A stretch of DNA of 6,636 bases from Treponema sp. (GTDB taxonomy: Bacteria; Spirochaetota; Spirochaetia; Treponematales; Breznakiellaceae): NCBI GenBank assembly GCA_031268245.1, contig JAIRXN010000120.1, positions 1 to 6,636 on the forward strand, written 5' to 3'. The notes under the pieces are model-generated. The model was not told the DNA's origin. It worked only from the letters and a program-made list of their open reading frames with translations, and did no database searches. Position numbers and translations under genes: made by a program. Position 1 is the first letter of the stretch; every line of letters begins with the position of its first letter. Shown here piece after piece: positions 1-5,384 of the stretch.

Positions 1-570
1 ATGGCTCTTGGTCGGCCCCATCTCCCGGGCCCTGCGGTCGAAGTTCTGCCAGGCCCGGCGTACATGGATCTGGGGGGTGCGCCAATCCAAATCCTCCGGC
101 TTCAGGGAAAAGACTTCCCCGCGGCGCAGCCCCGCCATGAACATGGATGCCGCCACGGCCAGATCCATCACATCCATGAGAACGCCGGGGCTGAACAAAC
201 TGACCACCTCATCTTCGGTGAGGGCGTCCCGGTCAACCTTCCGGGTATTCTGCGGGGGTTCCACATCACGGAACGGGTGATGCCATTTCTGATGCTGCCG
301 CTGATACTCCTTGAAGGCCATTCTGAGAAACTTGATGACTTTCTCTAAGCTCTCGGTTCCGGCCATTTTATATTCGAGATCCTTCCTCACCATCTTCCTA
401 TTGGCAATACGGCTGATATATTCCAGTGCATCCGCTTCTTCCGTCTCTTCCATCCGGAGCTTGCAGATAGGGTCATCCTTGATCCATACCCGGTACAGGC
501 ATTCATAGCGGATAATCGTATTGAGGGAATAAGGGCGGCTTTTAGCGATTATCCGGGCGCCCCGGGGGGT
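1..570 (-). CDS. Tyrosine recombinase (phage-type integrase), core-binding and start of catalytic domain; runs off window, 5' part in another frame
   Basis: The minus strand is open from about 570 to the window edge (190 codons) without a stop. The first half (about 540-300) reads as a core-binding SAM-like domain that should clamp the att-site DNA, with motifs such as YSLNTIIRYECLYRVWI and VIKFLRMAFKEYQ. The catalytic domain begins with DALTEDEVVSLF at about 228-193. Box I is seen as MAGLRRGEVFSL; its first Arg (codon at 126-124) is the expected catalytic Arg of the family. A GPTK segment at the window edge (Lys codon 9-7) fits the beta-hairpin Lys. The His-x-x-Arg, His/Trp and Tyr motifs would lie outside. 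The frame has no good start of its own (first ATG at 453-451, inside the core-binding domain). It joins the N-terminal part at 542-871 if one base is removed from the C4G6 run at 560-569. It is either a pseudogene, a sequencing error or a +1 frameshift product. The family call is firm; whether it is active cannot be seen. Confidence 0.85.
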
Positions 571-871
571 TGCCCTCGATCCTGGTGAACTTTTCAAGCC
601 AGGCGCCGACTTGTATCTGGTCTGCGGGGAGACGGGCTTGCCCATCTGATTTTTTGAGGTATTCGATAAAGGCAAATGCGCCGGCCTCTGCGGAAGCCTT
701 GCTTTTTGGGTCTCTATACTCAGCGAGGGCGAAAGGAAGGTTCTGAAAGCTCTTTCGCTGCCATTCGGCGCATATACGGGCAGGCACTCCGGAGGACGGA
801 TTGATGGTGAGGATATAAGTTTTTACGTTTTTTCTTCGCTGTACAACAAACGGGCTTTTTGGTCTGGGCAT
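542..871 (-). CDS. Tyrosine recombinase, N-terminal part (same gene as 1-570, separated by a frameshift)
   Basis: This frame encodes 109 residues and stops at a TAA at 544-542, just after the C4G6 run at 560-569. It starts MPRPKSPFVVQRRKN, a basic N-terminus, followed by a short beta-rich stretch and a helix (AEAGAFAFIEYLKK) that fits an arm-type DNA-binding N-terminal domain, then AWLEKFTRIEGNP, the entry to the core-binding domain. The last ten or so residues (PGRPDNR) look like out-of-frame sequence; in the next frame the protein continues naturally with RIIAKSRPYS. I chose the ATG at 871 because a GGGGGA ribosome binding site sits 6 bases upstream. A GTG at 904 in the same frame would add 11 residues but lacks a clear site. 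The gene lies 115 bp beyond the 3' end of the tRNA-Lys gene and in the same direction, which suggests it belongs to an element integrated at that tRNA. Taken alone this part has no catalytic residue. Confidence 0.75.
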   Translation of the reverse strand: MPRPKSPFVVQRRKNVKTYILTINPSSGVPARICAEWQRKSFQNLPFALAEYRDPKSKASAEAGAFAFIEYLKKSDGQARLPADQIQVGAWLEKFTRIEGNPPGRPDNR

Positions 872-877
872 GGCTTT

Positions 878-883
878 TCCCCC
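878..883 (-). promoter_or_regulatory. Ribosome binding site of the integrase gene
   Basis: On the minus strand GGGGGA is followed by 6 bases and the ATG at 871. This decides between the ATG at 871 and the upstream in-frame GTG at 904. Confidence 0.5.
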
Positions 884-986
884 GGTTGAGAAAAATAACT
901 GCACAATAAATGCACAGTACCATGCAATTCGATTTTGGAGAGAAAAGCCTTGCCCCGTAATTCCTTATGGTACAATGACTTAGAAC

Positions 987-1059
987 TGAGCCGCGGCCGA
1001 TTCGAACGGCCGACCCACGCCTTAAAAGGGCGTTGCTCTACCTACTGAGCTAGCGGCCC
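987..1059 (-). tRNA. tRNA-Lys (anticodon TTT)
   Basis: A complete 73-base cloverleaf is readable on the minus strand. The 7-bp acceptor stem pairs GGGCCGC with GCGGCTC (one G-U pair). The D arm has stem GCTC/GAGC and loop AGTAGGTA. The anticodon stem ACGCC/GGCGT encloses loop CTTTTAA, giving anticodon TTT for lysine. A 5-base variable loop follows, then the T arm with GGCCG/CGGCC around TTCGAAT, and discriminator A at 987. The 3' CCA is not encoded: the bases after the discriminator are GTT, so CCA would be added after transcription. The 3' end faces the integrase gene, which makes this tRNA the likely attachment site of the element on the left. No clear terminator hairpin is visible between 986 and 872. 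Confidence 0.97.
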
Positions 1060-1069
1060 GGGTTCAGTA

Positions 1070-1099
1070 AGCCTAGCAAAAAACACCCTTTTTAGTCAA
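1070..1099 (-). promoter_or_regulatory. Possible sigma-70 promoter of tRNA-Lys
   Basis: On the minus strand a TTGACT box (1099-1094, five of six consensus bases) is followed after 18 bases by TAGGCT (1075-1070, three of six). The 10 bases between this -10 box and the first tRNA base suit a tRNA start. The weak -10 keeps this tentative. Confidence 0.4.
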
Positions 1100-1110
1100 T
1101 AACGTATTCC

Positions 1111-1140
1111 TTGATGTCGGCGGTATTCGAGGCGTAAGGT
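1111..1140 (+). promoter_or_regulatory. Weak candidate promoter for the murG operon
   Basis: The genes left of 1060 point the other way, so the rightward operon needs a promoter between about 1060 and 1195, unless transcription enters by readthrough on the opposite strand side. The best match I see is TTGATG (1111-1116), an 18-base spacer and TAAGGT (1135-1140). The -10 box matches only three of six consensus positions, so location is an inference more than a recognition. No riboswitch or operator palindrome is evident in this stretch. Confidence 0.2.
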
Positions 1141-1195
1141 TCTCAAAATCCGGGCCGATGTTGAAGAAGTATCTTTTTTCAGGTAACCTAAATTC

Positions 1196-2293
1196 ATGCA
1201 GAGTATCGTATTTTCAGGCGGCGGCAGCGGCGGGCATATCTACCCCGGTTTGGCAGTAGCCGCCCGGATAAAAGAGCTGAGAGTCTACCGGGTTTTCTGG
1301 ATTGGGCAGGGAACCGGGATGGACAGGAGTATCGTAGAAAATGAAGGTATCCAATTCTACGGAATTCCTGCCGGAAGGCTTCGCCGCTACCTCTCCCTCA
1401 AGACGATACCGGACTTTTTTCGGGTTATTGCCGGTTTTTTTGCCGCACGGCGTATTCTTAAAAGAGAAAAACCGGTCCTGCTCTTCTCCAAGGGGGGCTT
1501 TGTCTCGGTTCCTCCCTGTGCGGCGGCAGCTTCCCTTAAAATTCCTGTCTATACCCATGAGTCGGACATCAGTCCGGGACTGGCCACGAAGATAAACACC
1601 CGTTTTGTTGCACTTTCGGGGGGACGAATCTTTACGGCCTATGAAGAAACGTCGGCCTTTTTCCCGGAGGCGCTGCGTTCCCGCATCATTGTCAGCGGCC
1701 AGCCGGTGCGGGACAGTTTCCGCAAGGCAGATCCGCAAAGAGGAAAGACCTTTCTCGGCGTGGCGGCGGATGAGCGGATTCTCCTCGTTCTGGGGGGGAG
1801 CCAGGGAGCCCGGGAACTCAACGAACTTGTCAAAGAGAACCTGGATGCCCTTACCCGTTACTATACGGTAGTACACCAGACAGGGCCCAAAAACCAGTGG
1901 AATCTCAAGCAGGGCAGCCGCTACCGTTCCCATACTTTCATCGGGAAGGAGATGCCCGATGTGCTTGCCGCTGCCGAACTGGTGCTGGGGCGGAGCGGGG
2001 CAGGTACGGTCTGGGAATGCGCCGTCACCGGGAAGCCCATGATCCTCATTCCCCTTGCGGGTACGGGAACCAGGGGGGATCAGGTGGAGAATGCCCGTTA
2101 CTTTGAAAAGGCCGGCGCCGCAGTGGTATTGTACCCCGCCGGCGGGGAAGGTCTCGTTTCCGCAGTGGAGGAACTTCACGACAATGAGGCAAAGCGAAGC
2201 GCTATGGCCGCCGCTTCCCGGCGTATCGGGGAGAAGGATGCGGCTTCCCTCATTGCCGATTCCCTGTCCCGGCCTCCGGAGGAAACCCGATGA
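1196..2293 (+). CDS. murG: UDP-N-acetylglucosamine--undecaprenyl-PP-MurNAc-pentapeptide GlcNAc transferase (MurG)
   Basis: MurG adds GlcNAc from UDP-GlcNAc to lipid I, giving lipid II, on the cytoplasmic face of the inner membrane; this is the last intracellular step of peptidoglycan synthesis. The 365-residue length is normal for the family. The N-terminal GT-B domain opens with the glycine-rich loop GGGSGGH (residues 8-14), followed by SKGGFVSVP (98-106) and HESD (121-124), which lines the acceptor site. The C-terminal domain carries GGSQGA (200-205), then RSGAGTVWE (266-274), where Glu274 matches the donor-binding Glu, and RGDQVENA (293-300). The HESD and RGDQ forms resemble the Firmicutes/spirochaete branch more than the E. 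coli one. The ATG is the first in frame; AGG at 1181-1183 is a weak, rather distant ribosome binding site. It is the first gene of the rightward operon and its TGA overlaps the cvpA start by 4 bases. Confidence 0.97.
   Translation: MQSIVFSGGGSGGHIYPGLAVAARIKELRVYRVFWIGQGTGMDRSIVENEGIQFYGIPAGRLRRYLSLKTIPDFFRVIAGFFAARRILKREKPVLLFSKGGFVSVPPCAAAASLKIPVYTHESDISPGLATKINTRFVALSGGRIFTAYEETSAFFPEALRSRIIVSGQPVRDSFRKADPQRGKTFLGVAADERILLVLGGSQGARELNELVKENLDALTRYYTVVHQTGPKNQWNLKQGSRYRSHTFIGKEMPDVLAAAELVLGRSGAGTVWECAVTGKPMILIPLAGTGTRGDQVENARYFEKAGAAVVLYPAGGEGLVSAVEELHDNEAKRSAMAAASRRIGEKDAASLIADSLSRPPEETR
2278..2282 (+). promoter_or_regulatory. Strong ribosome binding site of the CvpA-family gene
   Basis: GGAGG lies 7 bases before the ATG at 2290, inside the last codons of murG. 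It fixes the start of the downstream gene and, with the ATGA stop/start overlap, supports coupled translation. Confidence 0.7.
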
Positions 2294-2766
2294 GGGAGAT
2301 CGCCGCCATTGATTGGGTCTTTATTGTTCTGGCGCTGATTTTTATCATCCGTTCGGGGCTTAAGGGCTTTATAAGCGAGTTTACCGGCATGGCTTCGGTA
2401 ATTCTGGGGATCCTTGCCGCTCTTTTCCTCTATAAAAACGGCGGAATCTATCTGCGTCAGCGTTTCATGCCGAATATCAGGATCATTCCGGAAATTCTTG
2501 CCTTTCTGGCCATATTTCTGATTGTCTTTGTGCTCATCAGAATTGTGGGTTTCCTGCTTCGGGATATTTTTGAACGGATCAATTTCCATTCGGTTGACCA
2601 TTTTCTGGGTGTGATTCTCGGCATTGTTCAGGGCCTCACGGTGATCATCCTCCTGCTTCTTGTCCTGACCCGGCAGCCTCTCTTTGACGCAGGCCCCATT
2701 CTGGAAAAAAGCATCTTTGGGGATTTTATCCTCCCCCTGATCGCAGAGAGGGTAAAAGATGTTTGA
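2290..2766 (+). CDS. CvpA family inner-membrane protein
   Basis: A 158-residue hydrophobic protein with about four membrane segments (roughly 7-22, 31-48, 67-90 and 107-127). The pattern is that of the CvpA family: an Asp before the first segment (IDWVFIVLALIF), then the RSGLKGFISEF motif (21-31) matching the family's R-x-G-x-x-G-x-x-x-E signature, and DHFLGVILGIVQGL (103-116) matching the conserved D-x-x-x-G-x-x-x-G-x-x-x-G of the last segment. CvpA was named for colicin V production in E. coli and has since been linked to envelope homeostasis; the molecular function is not settled, so I give none. The short C-terminal tail (about 128-158) should be cytoplasmic if the topology is even-numbered. 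The gene overlaps murG by 4 bases and the next gene by 8 bases. The neighbourhood with murG fits an envelope role, which is an inference. Confidence 0.9.
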   Translation: MREIAAIDWVFIVLALIFIIRSGLKGFISEFTGMASVILGILAALFLYKNGGIYLRQRFMPNIRIIPEILAFLAIFLIVFVLIRIVGFLLRDIFERINFHSVDHFLGVILGIVQGLTVIILLLLVLTRQPLFDAGPILEKSIFGDFILPLIAERVKDV

Positions 2767-4078
2767 AAACCTCATCGGACAACCGGCCCTTGAACAGATC
2801 CGGGAGGATCTTCTGCAATCCCGGCTGGCCCCTTCCATGCTTTTCTGGGGGCCTCCCGCTTCGGGAAAGGGGACTGCCGCCCTGGAACTGGCACGGGTTC
2901 TCTCCTGCGAAGCTGCAGGCCGGCATTACGGTGAATGGAACTGCGGCTGTGCCGCCTGTACCCGGCACCGGCTTCTCCTCCATCCGGATCTTTTGATGCT
3001 GGGAAAGCGGAATTTCAGGATGGAGATTGCCGCCGCGGGAGCCGCTCTCGGCCGGGACTGGACTTCCTCTTCAGCCCTGATGCTCTTTATTCGTTCCGTC
3101 CGAAAGCTCATGGGCCGTTTTTCTCCTGTGCTCATGGAAGACGATCCCAAACTCTCCAGACTCAACCCCCTGCTTCTCTCCCTGGAAGAAACGCTGGAGG
3201 ATATTGTCTCCGCTGCCCCTGAAGGGCGGGAAAAAATCCGGGACGTAATTATTGAAAATTCGGGAAGACTGGAGGATGAAGGTCTTGGCGCCCAGGTTCC
3301 CGTTGCCCAGATACGGAAGGCTTCATGGTGGAGCAGGCTTGCCCCGCAGGGGAAACGGAAATTCCTGCTCATAGAAAATGCGGGCCGCATGCAGGAAGGC
3401 TCCCGCAATTCACTGCTTAAGATCCTGGAAGAGCCTCCGGGTAGTTTGAGCATACTCCTCTGCAGCGGCAGCCGGGAAATGATTCTGCCGACTCTGCTTT
3501 CGCGGCTGCGGTCATACCGTTTTTTTCAGCGGGATGAGGCTGCGGAGGCGGAAGTGCTCCGCCGGGTTTTCAGGGTACGGGACGGAGAAAATGCAGGCGG
3601 CCTTACCGGATACCTTGAATCCTTTCTCCCGGTAAGCGATGAAGGGCTCCGGTTCCTGGCCTGCTTCTTCATTGCATCCCTTGCCCGCAAGGCAGCCCTC
3701 TCCCTCAAACGCGCTTCGTCAACGCTGCCTGAACCGCTGATCAGCCTGGGAAAGTATACGGCGCCCCGGGCGGAGGCTTCGGGTTTGAAGGCCGTCCCGG
3801 ATAATGGGACGATCATCAGAACCGTACTGGACAAGGCCGGTAATTTTTCCGAAGCGGAACTTTTTTCCCGTTTTCTTGAGACTCTGCTTTCCCAGGTCTC
3901 CCTCTGTTTCCGGGACAGTCTGAGGGAGCAGGCCGCCGCGCCCGCCGCATGGCTGGATCTCTGGCGCAGAAAAACTGCGGATGCCGATTCGGCCCTGAAG
4001 ATCTGGAATCTGCAGGTTCCGCTGGTACTGGAGCGGCTCTGCACTGAACTTGCCGGAGGAATGGCCGCACTCTCATGA
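2759..4078 (+). CDS. holB: DNA polymerase III delta'-like clamp-loader subunit (AAA+), with a long insertion
   Basis: The protein (439 residues) resembles the AAA+ clamp-loader subunits that open the sliding clamp in the replisome. It starts FENLIGQPALEQI, the usual opening of delta'/gamma proteins. The P-loop is GPPASGKGT (31-39), with Gly in place of the usual Thr/Ser after Lys37. A zinc module follows, with Cys50, Cys62, Cys64 and Cys67 and then HPDLLML (75-81). Walker B-like FLLIENAGRM (202-211) leads to the typical NSLLKILEEPP (217-227). A sensor-1 region and SRLRSYRF (248-255) match the SRC box region. Between the zinc module and Walker B, about residues 88-195, lies far more sequence than in E. 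coli delta', and the C-terminal part (about 260-439) is poorly recognisable. The ATG has an AGAGGG site 6 bases upstream. Gamma/tau-like identity is possible, but the P-loop variant and the single-copy operon context favour delta'. The role is from family knowledge. Confidence 0.82.
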   Translation: MFENLIGQPALEQIREDLLQSRLAPSMLFWGPPASGKGTAALELARVLSCEAAGRHYGEWNCGCAACTRHRLLLHPDLLMLGKRNFRMEIAAAGAALGRDWTSSSALMLFIRSVRKLMGRFSPVLMEDDPKLSRLNPLLLSLEETLEDIVSAAPEGREKIRDVIIENSGRLEDEGLGAQVPVAQIRKASWWSRLAPQGKRKFLLIENAGRMQEGSRNSLLKILEEPPGSLSILLCSGSREMILPTLLSRLRSYRFFQRDEAAEAEVLRRVFRVRDGENAGGLTGYLESFLPVSDEGLRFLACFFIASLARKAALSLKRASSTLPEPLISLGKYTAPRAEASGLKAVPDNGTIIRTVLDKAGNFSEAELFSRFLETLLSQVSLCFRDSLREQAAAPAAWLDLWRRKTADADSALKIWNLQVPLVLERLCTELAGGMAALS

Positions 4079-5295
4079 GAGATTTTATCAAGCGGGCTTT
4101 GACCAAGCTCTACAAACTTACCCCTGCGCAGGTGGAAGAACTTCTCAACATGGCGGCGGAGGAAGTCTCCCGGCTTGAAACGGTGATCGATTCCCTCACC
4201 GACGGAATTCTTGTTCTGGATGAAAACCACTGTCTTGTCATGGCGAACAAATTTGCGGAACGGATTCTTCCTCTTTCAAAGTTTGAAGGCAGTCCGGTGC
4301 CGGTCTGGAAGGTGATTCAGGATGAAAGGGTCGTGGAATTTTTTCAGGAGTCTCTTATATCGGGCGACAAGGTGGTTGACCGGGAGATCGATGTTGAATA
4401 CATGGGAGTCCAGCGGCTTCTTTCGATCAGCATTCTTCCCCTGGTGGAAAATTTCAGGATCACAGGTTCCCTTATTTATATAGAGGATATTACCGAAAAA
4501 CGGGGCCGCGAAGCACGGCTGCGGCGCGCGGAAAACCTTGCAAGCCTTACCACGCTGGCGGCCGGGGTTGCCCACGAAATTAAAAACCCCCTGGGTTCCA
4601 TCTCAATTCATATACAGCTTATCCAGAAGGTGATGGATGCCAACAAGAAGCTTTACTTTCAGGCTCATCCCGGGGAAAGCATGGAAAGTGAAGTGGGGCC
4701 GGTAAAGTACTTTCATCTTTTTGACCGTTATCTGGATGTGGTTAACGAAGAGATTGACAGGCTCAATCACATCGTGGTGGATTTTCTCTTTGCCGTCAGA
4801 CCCATGAAACTGGAATCGCGTGAGGGGGACATCAACGAGCTTATCACCAATCTTGCGGATTTTGTCAGCCTGGAACTGGAAAAGGAAAACATTGTCTGTC
4901 ATCTGGATCTGGACAGGGAACTGCCCCTGCTCCACTTTGATGAGCGTTACCTGAAGCAGGCGCTCCTCAATCTGATAAAGAATTCCCAGGCTGCCATGAA
5001 AGACGGAGGGGAACTGTTCATAAAAACCGAAAGGCAGGATCAGTCTGTTCTCATCCATGTTAAAGATACAGGAACGGGTATATCCGAGGCCAACCTTTCC
5101 AAAATCTTTGAGCCGTATTTTACCACCAAGGATGCGGGTTCCGGGCTGGGACTTACGCTGGTTTTCAAGATAGTGCGGGAGCATCGGGGAGAAATTACCG
5201 TTAAGAGCAGGGAAGGGGAAGGAGCTTCCTTTACCATCAGCTTGCCGGTTTTGCAGAAAGAGCAGAAGCTTCTTTCGTATGAGGGAATGGAATGA
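4075..5295 (+). CDS. Soluble PAS-domain sensor histidine kinase (NtrB/AtoS-like)
   Basis: This 406-residue protein senses a signal and phosphorylates the response regulator encoded next to it. No membrane segment or signal peptide is visible, so it should be cytoplasmic. After a short helical start (1-40) comes a PAS domain (about 33-140: DSLTDGILVLDENHCLVMAN to IEDITEKR). The dimerisation domain has the H-box GVAHEIKNPLG with phospho-acceptor His167. The ATPase domain shows the N-box LLNLIKNSQAA (Asn303), G1 DTGTGI (331-336), the F-box FEPYFTTK (345-352) and G2 GSGLGL (355-360). All catalytic motifs are intact. The dimerisation hairpin has about 24 more residues than AtoS/NtrB-type kinases (about 186-215). 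The start overlaps the preceding stop (ATGA), and GGAGGA at 4055-4060 is 14 bases upstream, so translation is probably coupled. In T. pallidum the equivalent pair is, to my memory, annotated atoS/atoC; the signal is unknown and I do not assume acetoacetate. Confidence 0.95.
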   Translation: MRDFIKRALTKLYKLTPAQVEELLNMAAEEVSRLETVIDSLTDGILVLDENHCLVMANKFAERILPLSKFEGSPVPVWKVIQDERVVEFFQESLISGDKVVDREIDVEYMGVQRLLSISILPLVENFRITGSLIYIEDITEKRGREARLRRAENLASLTTLAAGVAHEIKNPLGSISIHIQLIQKVMDANKKLYFQAHPGESMESEVGPVKYFHLFDRYLDVVNEEIDRLNHIVVDFLFAVRPMKLESREGDINELITNLADFVSLELEKENIVCHLDLDRELPLLHFDERYLKQALLNLIKNSQAAMKDGGELFIKTERQDQSVLIHVKDTGTGISEANLSKIFEPYFTTKDAGSGLGLTLVFKIVREHRGEITVKSREGEGASFTISLPVLQKEQKLLSYEGME

Positions 5296-5384
5296 AGAAG
5301 CTTTGTTTCATGTCCGGTTTTGTGTGCGGTTTTGCGGCCGTTCAGGATAGAGGTTATTATGAAGTGCACATTGCTGATCATTGA
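5292..5384 (+). CDS. Possible 30-codon ORF bridging kinase and regulator genes
   Basis: An ATG at 5292 overlaps the kinase stop as ATGA and opens a 30-residue frame ending at TGA 5382-5384, 26 bases inside the response regulator gene and out of frame with it. GAGGGA at 5281-5286 is a fair ribosome binding site 5 bases away. The peptide begins MKKLCFMSGFVCGFAA, which resembles a short hydrophobic leader. Its plausible role is to carry ribosomes across the 63-bp gap for reinitiation at the regulator start. Such short ORFs also arise by chance, and nothing else supports expression. Confidence 0.2.
   Translation: MKKLCFMSGFVCGFAAVQDRGYYEVHIADH
5349..5353 (+). promoter_or_regulatory. Ribosome binding site of the response regulator gene
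   Basis: AGAGG is followed by 5 bases and the ATG at 5359, and so marks the start of the regulator, whose protein begins directly with the receiver domain strand KCTLLIIDD. Confidence 0.6.

Noticed and set aside
1..348. Plus-strand open frame (115 codons) at the window start
   Set aside because: Opposite the integrase core, which has a recognisable catalytic box; no plausible product on the plus strand.
1214..2179. Long minus-strand open frame (321 codons) opposite murG
   Set aside because: It lies wholly opposite a clear MurG with all family motifs, has no recognisable domain and arises from GC-rich codon use.
2176..2838. Minus-strand open frame (220 codons) opposite cvpA and flanks
   Set aside because: It is antisense to CvpA with its motifs and good ribosome binding site; the composition (many Lys, Asn, Asp, Gln) mirrors antisense hydrophobic codons.
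2887..2907. TGGCAC followed by CTGC as a sigma-54 promoter
   Set aside because: The spacing from GG to GC is wrong for a -24/-12 element and it lies within the delta' coding sequence.
2926..3453. Minus-strand open frame (175 codons) opposite the delta' insertion
   Set aside because: Considered as an alternative explanation of the insertion, but it is Ser/Arg-rich, has no motif and the sense frame is uninterrupted.
3526..4230. Minus-strand open frame (234 codons) opposite the delta' 3' end
   Set aside because: Ser/Arg-rich antisense shadow with no domain; the plus-strand frame continues intact into the kinase overlap.
5261..5276. AAGCTTCT palindrome near the kinase 3' end as a terminator
   Set aside because: The 10-bp palindrome AGAAGCTTCT has no loop or T-run and lies in coding sequence; the operon continues beyond it.
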